From positions 1 to 32,570 of the IMG/VR virus record IMGVR_UViG_3300031758_000318: a stretch of DNA of 32,570 nt. The stretch is one strand, 5' to 3'. The notes below the pieces were generated by a model. That model saw nothing but the letters and a program-made list of their open reading frames with translations. It made no database searches and had not been told where the DNA came from. A program made the translations under genes and the position numbers. How positions within the stretch are numbered: position 1 is the stretch's first letter; each line of letters begins with the position of its first letter. Positions 6,335 to 13,756 of the stretch are shown piece after piece. Origin of the DNA: a virus.

Positions 6335-9279
6335 TAGATTTATTTAACTCAATATCTACTTTAGCTAATAGGATTTTTGATAATCTTATTAATGGAACTG
6401 ACATTCCACTTTATACTTCTGGTGCTGACCCATTTACTGCTGCGATTATTCAATTCGTAATAGTAACTGCAATTAGTTATGTAATTGCACCTAAACCTAA
6501 AGCACCAAGATTTAATGCACAAGATGAAATTAAAGGTGTTACTGTAAGTAAAGATTCTAACAACAATCCTATTCCAGTTGTCTATGGTAAAAGACAAGTT
6601 GGTTTAACAAGAGTATTTGTAGAATCTTCAGGAACAGATAATCAATATCTTTATGTAGCTGGAGTATTGTGTGAAGGTGGTGGGGCAGGAATTACAGCAA
6701 TAGATGAAGTTTATGTAGATGATAAACTAGTAACATTTGATGGTGCTTTAACTGATGGAACAGTAAGAGGTGTATCTAGTGCAGATACTAATTTCTATAA
6801 AGGTGGAGAATCTTTAATATCTATTCAAGGATTTTTTGGATTAGACAATCAATCAGCTTCTTCTTTGCTTGACGAAACAACTAACTGGACTTCAGATCAT
6901 AAACTATCTGGTCTTGCTTATGTTGCTTTAAGGTTTAAATGGAATCAAGATGCTTTTAATGGCTTACCAGAAGTTAGAGTAACTGTAAGAGGTAAGAAAA
7001 TATATGACCCTAGATTAGATTCTACTAAAGGTGGTTCTGGTTCTCATAGACAAGATGACCCTACAACTTGGGCTTATTCTGCTAACTCATCTTTAGTTCT
7101 TTTAGATTATCTAAGAAACAGCAGATATGGAAAAGGATTGCCTAATGATGCTTTTGAAACTAATTACGATTCATTTAAGACTTCTGCAAATACCTGCGAT
7201 ACACAAGTAACTCCTTATACTGGTGCAGTAAGCGATATAAACCTATTTGAAACAAATGCAGTTATAGATAGTGAGAAAAAAGTATTAGAGAATGTAAGAG
7301 AACTCTTAGTGCCTATGAGAGCAATCTTTAATTACACACAAGGTAAATACAAAGTTATTATTGAAGGTACTGGTTCATCACAATTACTATTAACAAAAGA
7401 TAATGTTGTAAGCGAAGTTAAATTACAAGGTGAAAGCAAATCAGAAAAGTATAACCGAGTTATTGGTACTTTCACAAACCCAGAAAAAGATTATCAATCA
7501 GATACAGTTTCATATCCACCATTTGATGATTCAGGATTAGCAGTAGAAGATCAACACGCAACAATGTTAAGTGATGATAACAATACTTTATTAGAGAGAA
7601 GTTTTGATATGTTACAAGTAACTTCTCCATATCAAGCAGAAGAAATTTGCGAGAACATATTAAAGAGATCAAGAAACAATTTAAAAGCAGAAGTAACAGT
7701 AACTTCAGAAGCACTTAATTTATCTATTGGAGATATAGTTACAGCTACATACGATACAGCAGGATTTAGTGCTAAACCATTTAGAGTAATGTCTTTAGCT
7801 ATCAATTCAGATTCAACAGTAACCTTAGGATTAGAAGAACATCAAGATAACTTTTATACTTGGGAAGAAAAAGGCGAAGCACCAACAATAGCTGATACTG
7901 TACTTCCAAATCCATTTTCTGTATCTGCACCAGCTTCAGTTACTTTAGATGACCAACTAATAGAGTATTCAGATGGAGTTGTTATTACTGCTTTAGATGT
8001 AACGATTGGTGCATCACCTGATAACTTCGTAGATTACTACCAAGTAGAATATAAACTAAGCACAGAATCTACTTACCAAGTATCTGGTCAAGTTAGAGGA
8101 TTAAATCATAGAATACTAAACGTAGTAGATGGATTAACTTACAATGTAAGAGTAAAAGCATTTAACACATTAGGAGTACAATCAACTTATACTTCTGCAA
8201 CAAGAACTATTATTGGTGGAATAGCACCACCAGCAGATGTTGAAGATTTTTCTTGTAATATTATTGGAAGTGATGCTCATTTATCTTGGACACAAATACC
8301 TGATTTAGATTTAGCATATTATCAAATAAGATTTTCTACATTAACAAGTGGTGCATCTTGGGCTAACTCAGTTTCTTTAGTTGAAAAAGTTGCAAGACCA
8401 GCTACTTCAGTTACAGTTCCAGCAAGAGTAGGTTCTTATTTAATTAAAGCAGTAGATAAAAATGGTAACTTCTCATCTAATGAAGCTGTTATAGCTACTA
8501 ACATTTCAACAGTTGGAAACTTTAATGCTGTTGCAACACAAACTGAATCTCCTACATTTTCAGGAACTAAAACAAATGTCATTGTATCAGATGGAACATT
8601 AAGATTAGATTCATCAGAACTATTTGATTCTGCAACTGGAAACTTTGATTCTGGTACTGGATTTTTTGATTCTGGTTTAACTGCTACTGATTTATATGCT
8701 ACTGGAAATTATTTATTTTCAAATCCAATAGATATTGGTGCTGTTTATACTTCAAGAGTAACTGCTTCTATTACACAAACTTCAGATAACTTAGATGATT
8801 TATTTGACGCAAGAACTGGCGATTTTGATGACGCATCTTCTAACTTTGATGGAGATACTCCTGCTAATTGTAATGCTCATATTGAGATTGCTTTATCTAA
8901 TGACAATATAACTTATACTTCATTTAGAAATTTTACAGTCGGAGATTACACAGCAAGATATTATAAATTTAGAGTAGTATTAATATCATTTGATTTAAGT
9001 TCTACTCCAGTTATTAGTGCTTTATCTGTTTCTATTGATATGCCAGATAGAATATTTAGTGGAAATGATATTGTTTCAGGAACTGGAACTTATACAGTAA
9101 CATTTACAAATCCATTTTATTCTGCTAACTATGCTGTTGGAATTACTGCACAAGGTTTAGCTACTGGTGATTACTACTTACTGACAAATAAAACTATAAA
9201 TGGTTTTAATGTAGCTTTTAAAAATAGTAGTGGAACTGGTGTAAGTAAAACATTTGACTACCTTGCAAAAGGTTATTGA
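6331..9279 (+). CDS. J-like tail tip / host specificity protein with fibronectin-III-like repeats
   Basis: 982 residues, the largest gene. A hydrophobic segment at about 35-53 (PFTAAIIQFVIVTAISYVI) followed by PKPKAPRF and then NPIPVVYGKRQVG is the standard start of gpJ-type tip proteins. About 60-520 forms the hub-like portion, including GLPEVRVTVRGKKIYDPR. About 535-740 looks like two fibronectin-III modules (DNFVDYYQVEYKLS, LTYNVRVKAFNTLGVQS, then PDLDLAYYQIRFST). Residues near 760-845 carry two FD-rich blocks (LFDSATGNFDSGTG and LFDARTGDFDD). The C-terminus is a small beta domain. It contacts the receptor and closes the tail tip. It overlaps the acyltransferase gene by four bases. Confidence 0.85.
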   Translation: MIDLFNSISTLANRIFDNLINGTDIPLYTSGADPFTAAIIQFVIVTAISYVIAPKPKAPRFNAQDEIKGVTVSKDSNNNPIPVVYGKRQVGLTRVFVESSGTDNQYLYVAGVLCEGGGAGITAIDEVYVDDKLVTFDGALTDGTVRGVSSADTNFYKGGESLISIQGFFGLDNQSASSLLDETTNWTSDHKLSGLAYVALRFKWNQDAFNGLPEVRVTVRGKKIYDPRLDSTKGGSGSHRQDDPTTWAYSANSSLVLLDYLRNSRYGKGLPNDAFETNYDSFKTSANTCDTQVTPYTGAVSDINLFETNAVIDSEKKVLENVRELLVPMRAIFNYTQGKYKVIIEGTGSSQLLLTKDNVVSEVKLQGESKSEKYNRVIGTFTNPEKDYQSDTVSYPPFDDSGLAVEDQHATMLSDDNNTLLERSFDMLQVTSPYQAEEICENILKRSRNNLKAEVTVTSEALNLSIGDIVTATYDTAGFSAKPFRVMSLAINSDSTVTLGLEEHQDNFYTWEEKGEAPTIADTVLPNPFSVSAPASVTLDDQLIEYSDGVVITALDVTIGASPDNFVDYYQVEYKLSTESTYQVSGQVRGLNHRILNVVDGLTYNVRVKAFNTLGVQSTYTSATRTIIGGIAPPADVEDFSCNIIGSDAHLSWTQIPDLDLAYYQIRFSTLTSGASWANSVSLVEKVARPATSVTVPARVGSYLIKAVDKNGNFSSNEAVIATNISTVGNFNAVATQTESPTFSGTKTNVIVSDGTLRLDSSELFDSATGNFDSGTGFFDSGLTATDLYATGNYLFSNPIDIGAVYTSRVTASITQTSDNLDDLFDARTGDFDDASSNFDGDTPANCNAHIEIALSNDNITYTSFRNFTVGDYTARYYKFRVVLISFDLSSTPVISALSVSIDMPDRIFSGNDIVSGTGTYTVTFTNPFYSANYAVGITAQGLATGDYYLLTNKTINGFNVAFKNSSGTGVSKTFDYLAKGY

Positions 9280-9298
9280 TTAATATATTAGATAGATT

Positions 9299-10495
9299 AT
9301 GGCACAACACGATATGAATATTGCGAATCAGGGTTTCCCTGCATTTCGTTCAGATTTAAACAATGCACTATCAGCAATTCAAACAACTCATTCAGGAACA
9401 TCAAGACCAACTGGTGCTGTTGCTGGTCAAATTTGGCTTGATACGACATCAGCAACTTCTCCTACTTTAAAATATTATGATGGTGCTGATGACATTTCTT
9501 TAGCTACTATTGACCATAGTGCTAACACAGTAAATTGGTTAGACTCAAATGTTTCTGTCACTGGTTTAACAACTACTGCTACTGGAACTGTTATAACTTT
9601 ATCTGATACTGCAAATACATCTACTGTTAATTTAATTATAGATAATCAAAAAGAAGTTCGCTTTCGTGAAACGACTGCAAATGGAACAAATTATATCGGA
9701 TTAAAAGCACCAGCTAGTGTTAGTGCTGATTTAACTTTTACTTTACCTGCAACTGATGGAACTAATGGACAAGCACTTGTAACTAATGGTTCAGGAGTTT
9801 TATCATTTACAACTATTTCAACTTCACTAACAACTCCTTTAACAGTCGTTGGTGATGCTACTGCTGGTTCTGAAATTAGATTGCCTGAAGATACTGACAA
9901 TGGTTCAAACTATGTTGCGATAAAAGCACCAAATACTTTAGCATCAAATTTAACTTTAACCCTTCCAAGTGCAGATGGAACTTCAGGTCAAGTGCTTCAA
10001 ACAAATGGAAGTGGGGTTTTAAGCTTTGCAGGTGTTTCGGCGAGTGCTGGACAAGTTATTCAAGTTGTTACTGCTACTGATTCTACAAGAAGAACAACAA
10101 CATCAACTTCATTTGTTACAGCTTCAAATACTTTAAGTGCAACTATAACTCCTTCTTCAACTTTAAATAAAATATTTGTTGTCATGCACTCTACTTGCAG
10201 AGTAGCAGTAGGTGATGCTGGTTATGATGGAAGACACAATATATTTACAATTTATAGAGGTGCAACAAATTTAGGAGATAGCACTCATGGTTTGTCATCA
10301 AATATGAGTTTTGGAAACAGAATTTTTCCTCTATCTATGACTATTTTAGATTCACCAAATACAACTTCAGCAACTACTTATGAAGTTAGAATGAGAACTA
10401 ATTTAAGTGATAATACAATGGCAATAAACGATAATGGGGCAAATGATTCTGCTAGTTGTAAAGCTAGTATTACACTTTTTGAAATTAAAGGATAA
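9299..10495 (+). CDS. Tail fibre protein (constant stem plus variable tip A)
   Basis: 398 residues. The N-terminus (NQGFPAFRSDLNNALSAIQ then GAVAGQIWLDTT) is the usual attachment module of marine phage fibres. Two tandem repeats of about 75 residues follow (VRFRETTANGTNY...VTNGSGVLSF and IRLPEDTDNGSNY...QTNGSGVLSF). After the second LQTNGSGVLSF, at about residue 240, a distinct tip domain begins and runs to the end. The tip probably binds the receptor. The left 26-bp inverted repeat (9995-10020) encodes that LQTNGSGVLSF junction, and an alternative tip lies inverted at 11605-11090. A fibre chaperone starts 2 bases after the stop. Confidence 0.85.
   Translation: MAQHDMNIANQGFPAFRSDLNNALSAIQTTHSGTSRPTGAVAGQIWLDTTSATSPTLKYYDGADDISLATIDHSANTVNWLDSNVSVTGLTTTATGTVITLSDTANTSTVNLIIDNQKEVRFRETTANGTNYIGLKAPASVSADLTFTLPATDGTNGQALVTNGSGVLSFTTISTSLTTPLTVVGDATAGSEIRLPEDTDNGSNYVAIKAPNTLASNLTLTLPSADGTSGQVLQTNGSGVLSFAGVSASAGQVIQVVTATDSTRRTTTSTSFVTASNTLSATITPSSTLNKIFVVMHSTCRVAVGDAGYDGRHNIFTIYRGATNLGDSTHGLSSNMSFGNRIFPLSMTILDSPNTTSATTYEVRMRTNLSDNTMAINDNGANDSASCKASITLFEIKG
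9995..10020 (+). repeat. Left 26-bp inverted repeat of the fibre segment
   Basis: Begins CTTCAAACAAATGG and ends GTGGGGTTTT; it is the exact reverse complement of 11571-11596. It lies in frame inside the fibre gene at the stem/tip junction (LQTNGSGVL). Sequences on both sides of the match differ between the two copies. Confidence 0.95.
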
Positions 10496-10497
10496 TT

Positions 10498-10788
10498 ATG
10501 AAAATAGATATTTGTACTGCAATACTATCAATTAAAAAAGGTTCGGAAGTAAGTGTATCAGATGATGATATTAATACTCTTGAATGGCATGATGGAAACC
10601 CAACAAACATTACTAATAAACAAATATTAGATAAGCAAAAAGAATTACAAGCATTAGAAGATGTTTATGAAAATAGACGCAAGGAATATGGTAATTGGCA
10701 ATCTCAATTAGATGAGATTTATCATAGTGGTTTAGATGCGTGGAAAGATAGAATTTCTGCGATTAAATTAAAGTACCCTAAAGAATAG
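10498..10788 (+). CDS. Tail fibre assembly chaperone A
   Basis: A 96-residue protein two bases after the fibre gene. The second half, VYENRRKEYGNWQSQLDEIYHSGLDAWKDRISAIKLKYPKE, is the recurring ending of small proteins encoded after marine phage fibres (YGSW-x-x-QLDxIYH...W-K-x-x-I...K-x-x-YPK), usually regarded as fibre assembly helpers. The middle is a charged helix. It lies inside the inverted-repeat segment and its 3' end overlaps chaperone B, on the other strand, by 11 bases. The chaperone role is inferred from position and family habit. Confidence 0.65.
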   Translation: MKIDICTAILSIKKGSEVSVSDDDINTLEWHDGNPTNITNKQILDKQKELQALEDVYENRRKEYGNWQSQLDEIYHSGLDAWKDRISAIKLKYPKE

Positions 10789-11050
10789 ACTTAACTTCTT
10801 CTTCAGTTAAACCAAGTGCTTTTAACTTAGCAATAGCTGATTCTTTTCTAGCTTTTTCTTGTGCTATTCTGTTTTGTTCTGCGATTTTAAATTGTTCTTG
10901 TTTTGCCAAAAACTCATCTGAATAATTAAAAGAACCATCTGGTTTTCTAATCATGTCAGCAAATACATTATCATCTACTTCAACATATCCTTCTACATAA
11001 GGATAAGATATTTGAACTACTTTGTTATCTATTATTAATGCGTATTTCAT
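10778..11050 (-). CDS. Tail fibre assembly chaperone B (silent orientation)
   Basis: 90 residues: MKYALIIDNKVVQISYPY opens a small beta domain, followed by a long charged helix ending EKARKESAIAKLKALGLTEEEVKSIL. This domain plan is common in proteins encoded directly after phage fibre genes. It reads in the same direction as fibre tip B (11605-11090), 39 bases after it, just as chaperone A follows tip A. It is not visibly related to chaperone A, suggesting each tip has its own partner. In the present orientation it points against the + strand structural operon, so it is probably little expressed. Confidence 0.6.
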   Translation of the reverse strand: MKYALIIDNKVVQISYPYVEGYVEVDDNVFADMIRKPDGSFNYSDEFLAKQEQFKIAEQNRIAQEKARKESAIAKLKALGLTEEEVKSIL

Positions 11051-11089
11051 ATTAAGCTACATTTATGTTATTTTTTATTATTAAGTATT

Positions 11090-11605
11090 TCATGCTACTT
11101 TCCATATTTGACAATCTGAATAAACTTCTGTTCCATAAGTAGTGTGATGACCCAAACCAGTATTATTAATACCAGTTCCACAACGATATTGTAATTCAAA
11201 AGTTTTTTGTGCAGATATTGTAAATCTTCCAATTATCCATTGTTCTGACCATGATGTGTCAGCAACATACATATAAGTACCAGTTCCAATTATAGTATCT
11301 GAACTATCTGTTATGTTTCTTAATTTTACTTTTACATAATCAATATTGTTATAAAAAGGCATTCTTGCATTAATATAATAAGTCCCACTAGGTAATGTTA
11401 TTTGATTTGATGATAATGAAGCACCAGAAATTTCATTAGTTAAAGAAGTATTTAAAACTCTAGTTTGAAAAGAACCAGCAACACTAGTACCACCATGACT
11501 ACCACTAGCTTTTTCATCTCTTACATGAAATAAAGCAGATTCAAATTTTCCGCCTGAACTAACGAATGACAAAACCCCACTTCCATTTGTTTGAAGGAAA
11601 AACAT
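11090..11605 (-). CDS. Alternative tail fibre tip B, inverted, without its own stem or start signals
   Basis: The frame reads LQTNGSGVLSFVSSGGKFESALFHVRDEKASGSHGG... and ends CQIWKVA. The opening is the same stem junction as in the fibre gene; the rest is a complete tip domain of a widespread marine phage type (LTNEISGASL...QITLPSGTYYI...LRNITDSSDT...ISAQKTFELQY). The only ATG (11605) is three codons before the shared junction, with no ribosome site, and no stem domain precedes it, so it looks like a silent C-terminal cassette rather than an independent gene. A TTG at 11623 could extend it slightly. Inversion would fuse it in frame to the stem. Confidence 0.75.
   Translation of the reverse strand: MFFLQTNGSGVLSFVSSGGKFESALFHVRDEKASGSHGGTSVAGSFQTRVLNTSLTNEISGASLSSNQITLPSGTYYINARMPFYNNIDYVKVKLRNITDSSDTIIGTGTYMYVADTSWSEQWIIGRFTISAQKTFELQYRCGTGINNTGLGHHTTYGTEVYSDCQIWKVA
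11571..11596 (-). repeat. Right 26-bp inverted repeat of the fibre segment
   Basis: Exact reverse complement of 9995-10020. On the minus strand it encodes the LQTNGSGVL junction at the start of tip B. Just outside it is a short palindrome (AGATTT, TGC, AAATCT at 11613-11627) that is absent on the left side. Confidence 0.95.
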
Positions 11606-11643
11606 AACTTGCAGATTTTGCAAATCTAAAATATAACAATTAC

Positions 11644-11754
11644 ATGATAATATTTATACTTGGGGTTATTCTAGGAGTTTATCTTGGTTGGAAGTACGAA
11701 CTTGCAATCAATGACTTTATAGAGTCAATTAAAATACATTTAAACATTAAATAG
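11644..11754 (+). CDS. Small single-pass membrane protein (36 aa)
   Basis: A short frame: MIIFILGVILGVYLGWKYEL followed by AINDFIESIKIHLNIK. A glycine-spaced hydrophobic helix (about residues 2-16) precedes an amphipathic, basic tail, the look of short inner-membrane phage peptides. No strong ribosome site lies before the ATG. It is the first gene of the rightward lysis-region block after the fibre segment. A lysis or membrane-association role is possible but unproven. Confidence 0.5.
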   Translation: MIIFILGVILGVYLGWKYELAINDFIESIKIHLNIK

Positions 11755-11763
11755 TCTTGAATT

Positions 11764-11800
11764 TTGTGCGTTGCACAATTATATATCCTGCATGATATAT
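11764..11800 (+). promoter_or_regulatory. Candidate promoter with two palindromes
   Basis: TTGCAC (11771-11776), 17 bases, GATATA (11794-11799) resembles a sigma-70 promoter. It overlaps two palindromes: TTGTGC/GCACAA around GTT (11764-11778), and ATATATC/GATATAT around CTGCAT (11781-11800). The expected transcript would start about 34 bases before the gene at 11840. The palindromes could be operator sites or folded RNA. Confidence 0.45.
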
Positions 11801-11839
11801 ACGACTGAAGAAAATAACTTTTACTCAAAGGAGAACTCA

Positions 11840-11959
11840 ATGTTAAACTATTCTGACATTAAGAACTACTGGACTAAATTCTACGCAGATGCTTTTGAAG
11901 ATGCAAAATCATTTTGGAAGAACTATTTAGACACAGTTCAAAACATATACAAAAAATAA
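11840..11959 (+). CDS. Hypothetical 39-aa protein with strong ribosome site
   Basis: MLNYSDIKNYWTKFYADAFEDAKSFWKNYLDTVQNIYKK: a single amphipathic helix rich in aromatic residues. The ATG at 11840 is chosen over the upstream one at 11771 because AAAGGAGAA precedes it and the upstream part would lie in the candidate promoter. Not recognised with certainty; the repeating YW-x-x-F-x-x-x-A-F pattern loosely recalls phasin-like surface-binding helices. The strong ribosome site and own promoter suggest notable expression. Confidence 0.6.
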   Translation: MLNYSDIKNYWTKFYADAFEDAKSFWKNYLDTVQNIYKK

Positions 11960-11988
11960 CTTTATTTTGACAAACTAATTTGATATTA

Positions 11989-12012
11989 ATGCACAAAAAT
12001 TTAATGTGCATT
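11989..12012 (+). other. Hairpin after the 39-aa gene
   Basis: AATGCAC (11989-11995) pairs with GTGCATT (12006-12012) around a 10-nt AT-rich loop. It lies 30 bases after the stop at 11959. No T-run follows, so it is a poor classic terminator. Confidence 0.4.
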
Positions 12013-12070
12013 TACAGATTAGCTAATGGAGAGTGTCTCTTGCTAAAGTCTTGCAAATGCTTAAACGACA

Positions 12071-12259
12071 ATGGCAAGAACACAATCAGAAGAATTAATA
12101 AGTCTAAGGGGTCATATTACAGGTATTCGTAGAGAAATAAAAATATTAGGCACAACAGTATATAAATTAGAAAAAAGATTAGAAAAATTATTTTGGTCTA
12201 TATTTATTGCATTAGGCACTTTAAGTATGGCTTTATTGACTTTATTCTTAGCTAAGTAA
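12071..12259 (+). CDS. Coiled-coil plus C-terminal membrane helix protein (XhlA-like, possible holin accessory)
   Basis: 62 residues. Residues 6-40 are a charged heptad-like helix (ISLRGHITGIRREIKILGTTVYKLEKRLEKL) and residues 41-60 form one membrane segment (FWSIFIALGTLSMALLTLFLA). This is the layout of XhlA-type proteins that accompany holins and lysins. It sits in the block that also encodes the M15 lysin and the 3TM holin. No clear ribosome site is seen. The membrane topology is evident; the lysis role is inferred. Confidence 0.6.
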   Translation: MARTQSEELISLRGHITGIRREIKILGTTVYKLEKRLEKLFWSIFIALGTLSMALLTLFLAK

Positions 12260-12298
12260 GTATTGCCAATTAAAACGAATACAACTACTAGTTAGTTT

Positions 12299-12997
12299 AT
12301 GAATAAAAAAATCTTAGTTATTTCTGATTTACATATTCCATATCATAGACCAGATTCATTTGAGTTCCTAAAAGAAATTAAAAAACAATATAAGCCAGAT
12401 ACGATTGTAAACATAGGTGATGAGATTGATTGCCACGCACTTTCGTTCCATGACCATAACCCAGATTTAGCTTCTGCTGGACATGAACTTGTAAGAGCAA
12501 AAGATTTCATTAAAGAATTAGAAGGCATATTTCCTGAGATGATTTTGTTAGACTCAAATCATTCTAGCTTAGTTTATCGTAGAGCAATTAAATCAGGAAT
12601 ACCCAGAGGTTACCTAAAAGAATATAACGAGTTCTTAAATGTAAAAAAATGGAATTGGGTAGATAACTTAACACTAACACTTCCAAATAAACAAAGATGT
12701 TTCTTTACTCATGGAATATCTGCTGATGTAACTAAAGTATCTCAGATTAATGGAATGAGTTGTGTGCAGGGACATTTCCATTCTAAGTTCAAGATTGAAT
12801 ACTGGGCTAATCCTGATGCACTATTTTTTGCCATGCAAGTAGGTTGTTTGATACAACAAACTAATATGGCTTTTACTTATTCTAAAAACTTTAAAACAAA
12901 ATTTCTAATGGGTTGTGGAATGATTATAGATTCTACTCCAAGACTTATGCCAATGGTACTTAACAAAGAAGGAAAATGGATAGGGAAGTTAGTTTAA
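12299..12997 (+). CDS. Calcineurin-like metallophosphatase
   Basis: 232 residues with the full metallophosphoesterase motif series: SDLH (Asp10, His12), GDEID (41-44), SNHSS with Asn87-His88 in place of the usual GNHE, FFTHG, and GHFHS. These residues bind two metal ions and hydrolyse phosphomono- or diesters. Phage relatives act on nucleic acid 2',3'-ends or other phosphoesters, but the substrate cannot be read from sequence. It overlaps the M15 peptidase gene by 22 bases, so they are coupled. The missing Gly/Glu around NH is a mild departure from the canonical motif. Confidence 0.85.
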   Translation: MNKKILVISDLHIPYHRPDSFEFLKEIKKQYKPDTIVNIGDEIDCHALSFHDHNPDLASAGHELVRAKDFIKELEGIFPEMILLDSNHSSLVYRRAIKSGIPRGYLKEYNEFLNVKKWNWVDNLTLTLPNKQRCFFTHGISADVTKVSQINGMSCVQGHFHSKFKIEYWANPDALFFAMQVGCLIQQTNMAFTYSKNFKTKFLMGCGMIIDSTPRLMPMVLNKEGKWIGKLV

Positions 12998-13422
12998 AAG
13001 AATTACTGTTTAGCGAGACAGCTACAAGACTTGGAATAGACAATACTCCAACTGACCAAATCCTAATTAACTTACAAACATTAATTTACGAAGTAATCAC
13101 TCCAATAGTAAATCATTTTGGCGATATTAAAATAACTTCAGGTTATCGTTCTCCTGAATTATGCAAAGCAATAGGTTCATCTGAAAGAAGTCAGCACACG
13201 ACTGGAATGGCAGTTGATTGCGAAGTCTTAGGAGTTCCTAATAAAGAACTTGCTGACTGGATAGTTAATCATTTAGAATTTGACCAATGTATTTTAGAAT
13301 TTTGGAAACCTGAAGAAATCAATTCAGGGTGGGTTCATGTAAGTTACAATAAAGCTGGTAATCGTAAAATGTATTTAAGAGCATACAAAGCAAATGGAAG
13401 AACTGTTTATGAAGTCTTATAA
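12976..13422 (+). CDS. M15-family D,D-/L,D-peptidase (endolysin)
   Basis: 148 residues. ITSGYRSPELCKAIGSSERSQHTTGMAVD carries the M15_3 pattern S-x-H-x-x-G-x-A-x-D, giving zinc ligands His74 and Asp81; WVHVSY supplies the third ligand His121. Such enzymes cut peptide cross-links of peptidoglycan. There is no signal peptide, so export would depend on the holin at 14043. It is the most likely lysis endolysin of this phage; a tail-associated role is less likely from its position. It starts within the metallophosphatase gene. Confidence 0.88.
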   Translation: MDREVSLKELLFSETATRLGIDNTPTDQILINLQTLIYEVITPIVNHFGDIKITSGYRSPELCKAIGSSERSQHTTGMAVDCEVLGVPNKELADWIVNHLEFDQCILEFWKPEEINSGWVHVSYNKAGNRKMYLRAYKANGRTVYEVL

Positions 13423-13621
13423 AAAACAAGTTGGTGGCAATCACTATAAAAAATACAAGATTCAACCAATAGAATTTATATTAAAAAATAATATTGGATT
13501 TTGTGAAGGTAATGTCATAAAGTATATTTTAAGATTTAGAGAGAAGGGATTAATTGCTGATTTAGATAAAGCAATTCATTATATTGAACTACTTAAAGAT
13601 TCAATTAAAAGTAGTAAATAG
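13409..13621 (+). CDS. DUF3310 family protein
   Basis: 70 residues: QVGGNHYKKYKIQPIEFILKNNIGFCEGNVIKYILRFREKGLIADLDKAIHYIELL is a textbook DUF3310 pattern (NHY...IQP...F..GN.IKY..R...K.G..DL.KA.HY). These proteins are common in phages, sometimes labelled nucleotide kinase-like, with no firm function. The ATG at 13409 is preferred over 13394 because GGAAGAA lies just before it; either way it overlaps the end of the peptidase gene. Confidence 0.8.
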   Translation: MKSYKKQVGGNHYKKYKIQPIEFILKNNIGFCEGNVIKYILRFREKGLIADLDKAIHYIELLKDSIKSSK

Positions 13622-13756
13622 CATAAATCTGATTTAAACGCATTTTAAAGCATATTGGCTTTATAATGAGAAACAGCTTAAAAACTCCTATACCATTAAA
13701 ATTTAGGGGTATTTTGAGGGTTTAAATAGGCAAATTTAGAACATTTAGAGAACAAT

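Larger units (their letters stand above)
9995..11596. mobile_element. Candidate invertible tail-fibre segment (Mu G-segment-like geometry)
   Basis: A 1602-bp segment bounded by perfect 26-bp inverted repeats. It holds fibre tip A and chaperone A on the + strand, and chaperone B and fibre tip B on the - strand, with the two chaperone genes meeting tail to tail near the exact centre (10795). Inversion would join tip B in frame to the fibre stem at LQTNGSGVLSF and put chaperone B after it. This is how phage Mu S/U and S'/U' switch host range. No invertase gene is visible in the window, so whether it still inverts, and by which enzyme, is unknown. Confidence 0.7.

Noticed and set aside
8618-8858. 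RTX calcium-binding repeats in the J-like protein as an obvious acyltransferase substrate
   Set aside because: The FD-rich blocks do not show the GGxGxDxxx nonapeptide repeat of RTX toxins.
11764-11839. Longer form of the 39-aa protein from the ATG at 11771 region
   Set aside because: It would overlap the promoter-like palindromes, whereas the ATG at 11840 has a strong ribosome site.
13665-13724. 19-codon frame in the gap before 13757
   Set aside because: Too short, no ribosome site and no coupling to a neighbour.
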